This document shows, one piece after another, positions 8,031 to 15,759 of a stretch of DNA of 63,417 nucleotides. The notes under the pieces are model-generated. The model did no database searches and was not told where the DNA came from. It saw only the letters and a list, made by a program, of their open reading frames with translations. The number at the start of each line of letters is the position of its first letter. Within the stretch, counting starts at the first letter, position 1. The stretch covers positions 1 through 63,417 of the forward strand of contig JAMPXH010000008.1 of NCBI GenBank assembly GCA_023701285.1, read 5' to 3'. Source of the stretch: Candidatus Didemnitutus sp. (GTDB lineage: Bacteria; Verrucomicrobiota; Verrucomicrobiia; Opitutales; Opitutaceae). The translations under genes and the position numbers were made by a program.

Positions 8031-11000
8031 TCAGCGGCGGGCGGAGCGGCGGGCGATCCAGCGCGCGCCGGCGGCACCGGCGAGCAGGGCGAAGAACCAG
8101 AGGCTCGGGGCGCCACCGCCGCCATGAGTGCTGCCTTCCGTGGCCGGCTGGTTGGGGCCGGTGACGGTGAGGGTGGCACCGGTGCTGACGGCGTTGCCGA
8201 GGACGTTCGAGACGACGACGTTGTAGGTGCCGGCCTGGTCGGCGCGCACCGCGGCGATGCTGTAGGTGGCGCTGGTGGCGCCGGGGATGTCGATGCCGTT
8301 CAGGCGCCACTGGTAGGTCGGCGCGGGCCGGCCGCTGGCGACGACGGAGAGCTGGGCGCTGTTGCCCATCGGGACGGAGACGGCCTGGGGCTGGGTCTGG
8401 ATCGTGGGCGCGAGCGGGAGCAGGCCGAGGCGGATGGTGTGATTGGCGGTGTCGGCGATGTAGGCGCTGCCCGCGGCGCTGACGGCGATGCCGGCGGGGA
8501 AGTTGAAGCGGGCGGCGGAACCGTCGCCGTTGGCGCTGCCGGGCGTGCCGGCGAGACCGGCCATGGTGCTGACGGCGCCAGTGGAGATGACGATGCGGCG
8601 GACGGTGTGGTTGTCCGAATCGAGCACGTAGAGGTTGGTGCCGGCGGCGTCGATGGCGAGGGAGGCGGGCTCGTTGAAGCGGGCGGCGGTGCCGGTGCCG
8701 TCGGCGGCGCCGGTGGTGCCGGGGAGGCCGGCGAGCGTGGTGACGGTGCCGGCGGCGGAGACGACGCGGATGGCGTTGTTCTCGGCGTCGGCGACGTAGA
8801 CGCGGTTGGCGGAGTCGGCCGCGATGCCGGTGGGCGAGTTGAAGCGGGCGGCGGCGCCGGCGCCGTCGACGCTGCCGGGCGCACCGGCGGTGCCGGCGAG
8901 CGTGGTGACGACGCCGGTGGCGACGACGAGGCGGCGGACGGTGTGGTTGCCGGTGTCGGCGATGTAGAGGTTGGTGCCGGCGGGATTGAGTGCGAGGGCC
9001 TGCGGGGCGTTGAAGCTCGCGGCGATGCCGGTGCCGTTGGCGCTGCCGGGCAGGCCGAGGGTGCCGGCGACGGTGGTCACCTCGCCCGCGGCGGTGATCT
9101 TGCGGATGGCGTGGTTGAGCGTGTCGGCCACGTAGAGGTTGCCGGCGGCGTCGAGGGCGACGGCGGAGGGCGAGTTGAAGCGCGCGGCGGCGCCGGTGCC
9201 GTCGGCCGTGCCGGAGGAGCCGGCGGTGCCGGCGACGGTGGTGACGACGCCCGCGGCGGTGACTTTGCGGATGACGTGGTTGGATTCGTCGGCGAGGTAG
9301 GCGTTGCCGGCGGCGTCGACGGCGAGGCCGAGCGGGAAGTTGAAGCGCGCGGCGGCGCCGGTGGCGTCGGTGCTACCTGAGGAGCCGGCGGTGCCGGCGA
9401 GGGTGCTGACCGTCATCGGTGCGGGGATCGCGGGGATGGCCTGCACCGCGAGGGAGAAGGTCTGCGTGGCGGTCGGGGCGTTGCCGTTGGTGGCGGTGAT
9501 GGTGAGCGTCAGCGTGGCGGCGGCGGTGCCGGTGGGGGGCGTGCCGCTGAGGAGGCCGGTGGTGCTGTTCAACGTCGCCCAAGCGGGAAGGCCGGTGGCG
9601 GTGAAGGTCGGCGCGGGCGTGCCGGTGGCGGTGACCTGGAAGCGGTTGGCGAGGCCGATGGTGAAGGTCGTGCTGTTGACGCTGGTGATCTCGGGCCAGG
9701 GGTTGCCGGGATTCACGGTGAGCGTGAACGAGGTGGCGGTGGTGCGGAGGCCGTCGCTGACGGTGAGGGAGATCAGGGCCGTGCCGGTCTGGCCGGCGGC
9801 GGGTGTGACGGTGAGGGTGCGGCTGGCGCCGCTGCCGCCGAGGGCGAGGGCTTCGGCGGTCTCGGGAACGAGCGCGGTGTTCGCCGACGCGGCGGTGACG
9901 ACGAGGTCGGCGGCGGGCGTGGTGGAGTCGCCGACGGTGAAGGCGAGGGCGCCGGTGTTGCGGTTCACGGCGATGGCCTGGTTGGCGATGGCGGTGATGG
10001 TCGGCGGGAGGTTCGGCGCGGTGGTGGCGACGGTGATAGTGTTCGAGGACGTCGCGCTGGTGCCGACGTTGTTCTGGGAGCGGACGCGGTAGTAATACGT
10101 GGTGCTCGGGGTGAGGTCGGCGACGGCGTAGTCGAGGCGGTTGCCGACGTCGCGGGCCTGGTAGCCGGGGAGGAAGGTGCCGAAGTTCGAGTCGGTGGAG
10201 ACGTCGAGCAGGTAGGTGAGGGCGTCGGTCACGCTGTTCCAGTTGGCGAGGAAGCCGATGTCGGAGACGAGCAGGGCGGCGGTGGCAACGGGTGCGGCGG
10301 GCAGGCTGCTGGGGAGCGGCGTGACGGTGAGCGTGGCGGCGTCGGAGACGACGGAGTTGGTGAGATTGGAGACGGTGACGGTGTAGCTGCCTGCGTCGGC
10401 GAGGGCGACGCCGGTGAGGGTGAGCGAAGCGGTGGTCGCGCCGCTGATGTTGCCGCCGTCGGCGAGGACGGTGTCGCCTTTCTTCCAGACGTAGGTGAAG
10501 GGGGCGGAGCCGGTGGCCGCGACGGTGAGCGTGACGTTGTTGGACTCCATCACGGTCTGCGTGGCGGGTTGCGTCGTGATGGCGACGGGGGCGTTGGCGA
10601 CGTTGAGGACGATGTTGTCGAAACGGAGGATGAGGTTCGAGGTGGAGGCGGTGGCGTTGTCCCACATGTAGAGGCGGAACTCGACGGGGCCTTCGGCGTT
10701 CTGCAGCACCTCGACGGAACTGAGGTCGATGGCGGGGGCGGGGACGATCCAGGTGGCGCCGGAGCCGGTGCTCTTGGCCTGATTGCCGCTGCCGGTGGCG
10801 ATGAGGTCGGCGGGCGTGGTGAAGCCGGTGGCGCTGCTGAAGATCGCCCAGTTGCCAGTGTAGGGATCGACGCTGCTGGTGGCGTTGGTCATGCCGAAGT
10901 CGAAATTCAGCGACTGGTAGCTGAGCGGCCAGTTGCCGCCGGGCGTGACGGTGAAGGCGATGTAGGTGTTGTTGGCGAGGGCGACCTCGAGCGACTCCGG

Positions 11001-11222
11001 GATCGCATTGTTGCTGTTGTTGCGGAAGTAGTGGAGGCCGGTGCTCGTGATGGTGCCGCCGGCGGAGTTGACCACCGAGGCGGCCGTCGCGTAGGCGGAC
11101 GTCGCCGAGTTGGTGTAGTCACCCGCGGCCGGGAACGTGTAGCGGGCGACAGTTTCCTGCGCGGAGCTGGAGGCAGCCGCGAAAAGCGCGGCCGTCAGGA
11201 GGGAGAGACACAGACGTTTCAT
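8031..11222 (-). CDS. Large surface protein: beta-sandwich, Ig/FN3 domains and six-bladed NHL propeller
   Basis: A 1063-aa exported protein. Signal peptide (1-21), then a beta-sandwich domain (about 22-215, QETVARYTF...LRFDNIVLN) shared with the two PEP-CTERM proteins at 23389 and 24172. Next come an Ig-like domain (about 215-305), an FN3-like domain (about 310-405), cadherin/putative-Ig repeats (about 405-600), six NHL repeats (about 605-935, each with ARFN.P.....AAG..Y.AD..NH.IR), another Ig domain, and a C-terminal tail GGGGAPS + hydrophobic helix + Arg-rich end. That tail has the layout of a sorting signal but is not PEP-CTERM. A binding or scaffold role at the cell surface is inferred; no catalytic motif is seen. 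An AACT-21-bp repeat site lies 103 bp upstream (11313-11345). Confidence 0.85.
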   Translation of the reverse strand: MKRLCLSLLTAALFAAASSSAQETVARYTFPAAGDYTNSATSAYATAASVVNSAGGTITSTGLHYFRNNSNNAIPESLEVALANNTYIAFTVTPGGNWPLSYQSLNFDFGMTNATSSVDPYTGNWAIFSSATGFTTPADLIATGSGNQAKSTGSGATWIVPAPAIDLSSVEVLQNAEGPVEFRLYMWDNATASTSNLILRFDNIVLNVANAPVAITTQPATQTVMESNNVTLTVAATGSAPFTYVWKKGDTVLADGGNISGATTASLTLTGVALADAGSYTVTVSNLTNSVVSDAATLTVTPLPSSLPAAPVATAALLVSDIGFLANWNSVTDALTYLLDVSTDSNFGTFLPGYQARDVGNRLDYAVADLTPSTTYYYRVRSQNNVGTSATSSNTITVATTAPNLPPTITAIANQAIAVNRNTGALAFTVGDSTTPAADLVVTAASANTALVPETAEALALGGSGASRTLTVTPAAGQTGTALISLTVSDGLRTTATSFTLTVNPGNPWPEITSVNSTTFTIGLANRFQVTATGTPAPTFTATGLPAWATLNSTTGLLSGTPPTGTAAATLTLTITATNGNAPTATQTFSLAVQAIPAIPAPMTVSTLAGTAGSSGSTDATGAAARFNFPLGLAVDAAGNAYLADESNHVIRKVTAAGVVTTVAGTAGSSGTADGTGAAARFNSPSAVALDAAGNLYVADTLNHAIRKITAAGEVTTVAGTLGLPGSANGTGIAASFNAPQALALNPAGTNLYIADTGNHTVRRLVVATGVVTTLAGTAGAPGSVDGAGAAARFNSPTGIAADSANRVYVADAENNAIRVVSAAGTVTTLAGLPGTTGAADGTGTAARFNEPASLAIDAAGTNLYVLDSDNHTVRRIVISTGAVSTMAGLAGTPGSANGDGSAARFNFPAGIAVSAAGSAYIADTANHTIRLGLLPLAPTIQTQPQAVSVPMGNSAQLSVVASGRPAPTYQWRLNGIDIPGATSATYSIAAVRADQAGTYNVVVSNVLGNAVSTGATLTVTGPNQPATEGSTHGGGGAPSLWFFALLAGAAGARWIARRSARR

Positions 11223-11312
11223 GAAGGGGGCGGTGGGTTACGGGCGGGGGTGGCTTCGCCTTGGGTAGCGTTCTGACATCAACGGCTCCGCGAAAGAGCG
11301 GCAATCCGGGGC

Positions 11313-11345
11313 AGTTGATGAATTTCTCCCAAAAGTTGGGTAAAC
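11313..11345 (-). promoter_or_regulatory. Candidate AraC-type site upstream of the 8031-11222 gene
   Basis: Read towards the gene, the site begins GTTTACCCAACTTTTGGG and has AACT twice, exactly 21 bp apart (11337-11334 and 11316-11313). It is 103 bp from the end of the first half-site block to the ATG at 11222. The same arrangement occurs at 11511, 20541 and 23269. The binding protein is not known; the AraC regulator at 19608 is the obvious candidate. Confidence 0.5.
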
Positions 11346-11510
11346 TCTCCGCTGCGGCCGGCACCGGGGCGAGGCGGAAGCGGCGGGGCAGGGTGGGCGA
11401 GCGGCCGCGGGCCGCGCGTGGCGCGGGGCGGATTTCCCTCGGGAAGGCCCGCCGCGCGGAGGCGCGCCCGATCGCTGACGTTCGCGTTCCGCGCGAAGTG
11501 CATACGATGA

Positions 11511-11545
11511 ATTTCCCAAACTCATTGCGGATATACGCCAACTCG
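11511..11545 (+). promoter_or_regulatory. Candidate AraC-type site upstream of the 11627 FAD gene
   Basis: ATTTCCCAAACTCATTGCGG with a second AACT at 11540, exactly 21 bp after the AACT at 11519. It is about 96 bp before the ATG at 11627. It shares the 404-bp divergent intergenic region 11223-11626 with the oppositely oriented site at 11313-11345; nothing else was recognised in that region. Confidence 0.5.
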
Positions 11546-11626
11546 CCGGACTCGCCATGCGGCACGCCCGCCCGCAGCTTTTTGACCCCGGCGCCACTCG
11601 TGTCGCGCCTGCTGCATCCCCACCCA

Positions 11627-13756
11627 ATGATCCCTGTCCGGAGCCGTTCCCTTCGCGCCGCCCTGTGCGGTTTCCTCGCCCTCGTCAGCACCGCCGCCGC
11701 GCAACCGGCGCCGGCCGTCACGGAGGCGGATGTCGTCGTCTACGGTGGCACGGCCGCCGGCGCCGTCGCGGCGATCCAGGCCGCGCGCATGGGCCGCTCC
11801 GTGGTGTTGCTCGAGCCGGGGCGTTACCTCGGTGGCATGACCACCGGCGGCCTCGGCGCCACCGACACGGGCGCGCCCGTCACCGTCGGCGGCATCGCGC
11901 GCGAATTCTACGGCCGCATCTATAACTACTACCAGCAACCCGAGGTCTGGCGCCATGAGACACGGGCCGAATACGTGCCGAAGCACGAGCTCGCCATCTC
12001 CGAGCGCCTGAAGCTGCACTGGTTCTTCGAGCCGCACGTCGCCACCCGGCACCTGCAGCAGATGCTTCAGGAGGCCGGCGTCCGCGTGCTGCTGGAAAGC
12101 CCGCTCGATCGCTCCGCCGGCGGCGTCACCAAGGAAGGCGGCCAGATCCGCGCGATCCGCACCGTCGACGGCCGCACGTTCGCCGGGCGCGTCTTCATCG
12201 ACACCACTTACGAGGGCGACCTCATGGCCGCCGCGGGCGCCTCCTACATCGTCGGCCGCGAGCCGAACTCGCGCTACAAAGAGAAGCTCAACGGCATCGT
12301 CTATCTGCCCGCGCGCCGCACCGCGCACGTCAGCCCCTTCATCGTCCCCGGCAAGCCCGAGAGCGGCCTCCTCCCGCGCATCCTGCCCGCCGCGCCCGGA
12401 CCCGAGGGCGAAGGCGACGGCCGCACCCAGGCCTACAACTTCCGCGTCTGCCTCACCGACGTGCCGGAGAACCAGGTCCCGTTCACCCAGCCCGCCGGCT
12501 ACGACCCGATCAACTACGAGCTCGTGCTGCGCCATGTGCTCGGCTCGAAGCCCGGCATGCTCCCCGGCAACAAGAACAACAGCGGCCTCTTCACGCTCAC
12601 GCCGATGCCGAATCGCAAGACCGATTCGAACAACCGCAACCTCTTCTCCACCGACTACGTCGGCCGCAGCTGGGACTGGGCCGAGGCCTCCTACGCGCAA
12701 CGCGAGGAGATCCGCCTCGAGCACGAGAACTACATCCGCGGCCTCTTCTGGTTCCTCGCCACCGACCCGCGCGTGCCGCAGGCCCTGCAGACCGAGGTCC
12801 GCCGCTGGGGCCTCGCCAAGGACGAGTTCAAGGACAACCACAACTGGCCCACGCAGCTCTACGTGCGCGAGGCGCGCCGCCTCATCGGCGAGTTCACGAT
12901 CACCGAGCACGTCTGCCGCAATCAGGTGCCGATTGAGGACGTCGTCGCGATGGGCTCCTACGCGCTCGACTCGCACCTCGTCAGCCTCTTCGTCGACGAG
13001 AACCAGCAGCTCCGCATCGAGGGCGCGTTCTTCGAGAGCGTGCGCCCGTATCCGATCAGCTACCGCGCGCTGCTCCCGAAGCGCCAGGAAGTCTCCAATC
13101 TCCTCGTGCCCGTGTGTCTCTCCGCCAGCCACGCCGCCTACGGCTCGGCCCGCATGGAGCCCGTCTTCATGATGCTCGCGCAATCCGCCGCGACCGCCGC
13201 CGCGCTCTCCCTCGAGCAACGCGTCGCCCTGCACGACCTGCCTTACGCGACGCTCCGCACCCGCCTCGAGGCCGACGGCCAGGTGCTCTACGACAAAAAC
13301 GCGAAGAAGACCGACGAGGCCAAGCCCGCCACCGCGCCCGCCGCGACGACCGCGGCCACGCCGCCCGTCCACCCGAAACCCGCTCCGCCGGCTCCGGTCA
13401 AGTCCGCGGCGAAACCCGCCGCCAAGCCCGCCGCGCCCAGCGTGCCCAACGATCCGAAGCTCGCCGCCGTGCTCGTGAAACTCGAGAAGGCCGGCGTCCT
13501 CCAGGAGAAGGCTTACTGGTATATCAACGCCCGCCCGAAGGCCCAGTGCGACGGTGAACGCGTCGGCGCCATGATCATCGCCGCCGCGGCGCGTTACGAA
13601 CCCGCCGCCGATCTCGAGTCCGCCCTCGCCATCCTCGTGAAGCGCCGCGTGATCACGCGCACCGATTATTGGGAGAGCCGAGCCAAGCCCGGTCGCCAGT
13701 GCTCCGGCGGTCAGGTCGCCTCGCTGCTCTCGCGCCTCGCGCAGGACATCCGCTGA
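11627..13756 (+). CDS. Secreted FAD-dependent oxidoreductase with a novel C-terminal domain
   Basis: A 709-aa exported flavoprotein of the FAD_oxidored group. The frame is open from 11261, but the ATG at 11627 gives a clean signal peptide (residues 1-26, ending STAAAQP) right before the FAD fold (VVVYGGTAAGAVAAIQAARMG). The family block NLLVPVCLSASHAAYGSARM is present near residue 495. After the catalytic part comes an Ala/Pro/Lys-rich linker (about 557-606) and a 100-residue domain with two YW pairs and two conserved Cys. That domain is the same as nearly the whole mature protein of the next gene (13793). It has its own AACT-repeat site 96 bp upstream and heads a plus-strand operon (36 bp to the next gene). 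The substrate is unknown. Confidence 0.9.
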   Translation: MIPVRSRSLRAALCGFLALVSTAAAQPAPAVTEADVVVYGGTAAGAVAAIQAARMGRSVVLLEPGRYLGGMTTGGLGATDTGAPVTVGGIAREFYGRIYNYYQQPEVWRHETRAEYVPKHELAISERLKLHWFFEPHVATRHLQQMLQEAGVRVLLESPLDRSAGGVTKEGGQIRAIRTVDGRTFAGRVFIDTTYEGDLMAAAGASYIVGREPNSRYKEKLNGIVYLPARRTAHVSPFIVPGKPESGLLPRILPAAPGPEGEGDGRTQAYNFRVCLTDVPENQVPFTQPAGYDPINYELVLRHVLGSKPGMLPGNKNNSGLFTLTPMPNRKTDSNNRNLFSTDYVGRSWDWAEASYAQREEIRLEHENYIRGLFWFLATDPRVPQALQTEVRRWGLAKDEFKDNHNWPTQLYVREARRLIGEFTITEHVCRNQVPIEDVVAMGSYALDSHLVSLFVDENQQLRIEGAFFESVRPYPISYRALLPKRQEVSNLLVPVCLSASHAAYGSARMEPVFMMLAQSAATAAALSLEQRVALHDLPYATLRTRLEADGQVLYDKNAKKTDEAKPATAPAATTAATPPVHPKPAPPAPVKSAAKPAAKPAAPSVPNDPKLAAVLVKLEKAGVLQEKAYWYINARPKAQCDGERVGAMIIAAAARYEPAADLESALAILVKRRVITRTDYWESRAKPGRQCSGGQVASLLSRLAQDIR

Positions 13757-13792
13757 TCCCTTCCGTCAACCGCAACCCCGATCCGTCGTCCC

Positions 13793-14194
13793 ATGATCCG
13801 TCCGACCTCCCTCGCCCGCCTTTTCTCCGCCCTCTTCGCGTTCGCGCTGCTGGCCGCGGCGATCCCCGCCTCGGCGGCCGTCACCGACGAGCAACTCGCC
13901 GCCGCCGTCGCCAAGCTCGAGAAGGCCGGCGTCGTCACCGATGCCTCCTACTGGCTGGCCAACGCGAAGCGCAACCAGACCTGCGCCGGCGAGAAGGTCG
14001 GCGCGCTCATCATCGCCGGCGCAAAGCGTCAGGGCGGCAAGGCCGGTGACCTCGACGGCGCGCTCAAACACCTCGTCCGCCGCCGCGTCATCACCAAGAC
14101 CGAGTATTGGGAGACCAACGCCGTCGCGGGCAAGGCCTGCGCGGGCGGCCAGGTCGGCTCGTTGATTTCCCGTCTCGCCAGCACGACGAAATGA
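13793..14194 (+). CDS. Small secreted protein, stand-alone copy of the upstream gene's C-terminal domain
   Basis: A 133-aa protein with a signal peptide (about 1-28, ASAAV). The mature part aligns without gaps of note to the last 100 residues of the oxidoreductase at 11627: LAA..VKLEKAGV....YW..NA....C.GE.VGA.IIA.A.R, then DL..AL..LV.RRVIT.T.YWE..A..G..C.GGQV.SL.SRLA. Two Cys are conserved between the copies and could form a disulfide or bind a ligand. I do not recognise the domain. Its stop overlaps the ATG of the acetylesterase gene (ATGA at 14191-14194), which indicates translational coupling. Role inferred only from context: a periplasmic partner of the oxidoreductase or receptor operon. 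Confidence 0.85.
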   Translation: MIRPTSLARLFSALFAFALLAAAIPASAAVTDEQLAAAVAKLEKAGVVTDASYWLANAKRNQTCAGEKVGALIIAGAKRQGGKAGDLDGALKHLVRRRVITKTEYWETNAVAGKACAGGQVGSLISRLASTTK

Positions 14195-15759
14195 TTTTTC
14201 GCGGCTTAGTCCTGCTCGGGAGCCTGCTCCTCGCCACCGGCCTCGCGGCCGCGCCGGCGCTGGAGCTCGCCCCCTTGTTCGCGGACGGGGCCGTGTTGCA
14301 ACGCGACGTGGCGCACCCCGTCTGGGGCCGCGCCCAACCCGGCGCCGAGGTCCGCGTGAGTTTCGCGGGCCAGACGCAGACCGCGCGCGCGGCGGACGAC
14401 GGCAGCTGGCGCGTGACGCTCGCGCCGCTCGCCGGCACCGCGCGCGGCACCGAGCTGCAGGTCGCCGCCGGCCGCGAGACGCGCGTCGTGCGCGATGTCG
14501 TCGTCGGCGAGGTCTGGCTCTGCTCCGGCCAGTCGAACATGGAGTGGACGCTCCAGCGCTCGCCGGCGCTGCCGGCCATCGAGGCGCGCGGCGCCGTGCC
14601 GGAGATCCGGCAGTTCAAGGTCGCCCGTGCGGTGGCCGGAGCGCCCGCGACGACGCTCGCCGGCGAGTGGCAGACGCTTTCGCCCGCGACCGCCAAGTCC
14701 TTCAGCGCGGTCGCCTATCATTTTGCCGCAGCCCTGCAGTCGCGCCTCGGCGTGCCGATCGGGGTGGTCAACAGCACCTGGGGCGCGACTGCGGTCGAGG
14801 CTTGGATGCCGGCCGGCGCGCTCGCGCGTTTCCCCGCCATCGCCACGCGTTGGGAGCGTGCGCTCGAGGATTTTCCCGCGCGGCAGGCCGCCTACGAAGC
14901 CGAGCGCACCGCGTGGAAGGAGAAGGCCGCGGCCATGAAGGCGCGCGGCGAGAAACCCGGCAACGACTGGCCCAAGCCGCCCGAGGGTCGCGGCACCCGC
15001 CGCCAGCCCGGTGGCCTCTTCAACGCCATGATCGCGCCGCTCGTGCCGTTCCCGTTCCGCGGCGTGCTCTGGTATCAGGCCGAGGGCAACACCGGTCGCG
15101 CCGCCGAGTATGCGGAGTATTTCCCGGCGATGATCGAAGGCTGGCGCGCCGTCTGGTCCGCGCCGGAGCCGGCGTGGTTCTTCTTCGTGCAGCTGCCGAA
15201 TTACAACGTGCCGAACGATAAGACCGGCCTCCGCTGGGCCGAGCTCCGCGCCGCGCAGGCCGCCGCGCTCGCGCTGCCGCGCACCGGCATGGCCGCGACG
15301 ATCGACGTCGGCGTGCCCGACAACGGCCATCCGCCCGATAAGACCGCCGTCGGCCAGCGCCTCGCGCGCCTCGCCGCGGGCCACGTTTATGCGCTCGAGT
15401 TCGGGGATCTCACCGGCCCCGTCGCGCGCGCGGCGCGCCTCGACGGCGCTGAGGTGATCGTCGAATTTTCCTCCGCCGCCAGCGGACTCGCCCTGCGCGA
15501 TGAGTCTGCCGCGGCCTTCGAGGTCACCGATGCCGCCGGCACGGCGCATCCCGCCACGGCGCGCCTCGACGGCGCCCTGTTGCGCGTCGCCGGACCGGCC
15601 GGCGTGGCGCCCGCTGCCGTGCGCTATGCGTGGCGCAACCACCCGCCGGCCCCGTTGTTCAACGGCGCCGGGCTGCCCGCCGCGCCCTTCCAGATTTTGG
15701 TTCACTCCGCTGCCCCGAATCCAGGCGGACCCAAAGCGTCCAACCCTACCTCTCGATGA
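14191..15759 (+). CDS. Sialate O-acetylesterase-type SASA hydrolase
   Basis: A 522-aa secreted carbohydrate acetylesterase. The start at 14191 is chosen because it gives a signal peptide (MIFRGLVLLGSLLLATGLAAA) and overlaps the preceding stop as ATGA; the frame itself is open from 14107. SASA motifs: GEVWLCSGQSNM with the nucleophile Ser115, GVLWYQAEGNTGRA, and the late block DNGHPPDK with the catalytic His. It is close to the usual length, unlike the longer paralogue at 3091. Its own stop again overlaps the next start (ATGA at 15756-15759), so it is coupled to the TonB receptor gene. Together they suggest deacetylation of a glycan that the receptor then imports. Confidence 0.93.
   Translation: MIFRGLVLLGSLLLATGLAAAPALELAPLFADGAVLQRDVAHPVWGRAQPGAEVRVSFAGQTQTARAADDGSWRVTLAPLAGTARGTELQVAAGRETRVVRDVVVGEVWLCSGQSNMEWTLQRSPALPAIEARGAVPEIRQFKVARAVAGAPATTLAGEWQTLSPATAKSFSAVAYHFAAALQSRLGVPIGVVNSTWGATAVEAWMPAGALARFPAIATRWERALEDFPARQAAYEAERTAWKEKAAAMKARGEKPGNDWPKPPEGRGTRRQPGGLFNAMIAPLVPFPFRGVLWYQAEGNTGRAAEYAEYFPAMIEGWRAVWSAPEPAWFFFVQLPNYNVPNDKTGLRWAELRAAQAAALALPRTGMAATIDVGVPDNGHPPDKTAVGQRLARLAAGHVYALEFGDLTGPVARAARLDGAEVIVEFSSAASGLALRDESAAAFEVTDAAGTAHPATARLDGALLRVAGPAGVAPAAVRYAWRNHPPAPLFNGAGLPAAPFQILVHSAAPNPGGPKASNPTSR

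Noticed and set aside
3373-8164. Very long open frames on the plus strand opposite the minus-strand enzymes
   Set aside because: They are antisense shadows caused by high GC. Their translations are low-complexity (Gly, Ala, Arg, Val), while the minus frames show known domains and signal peptides.
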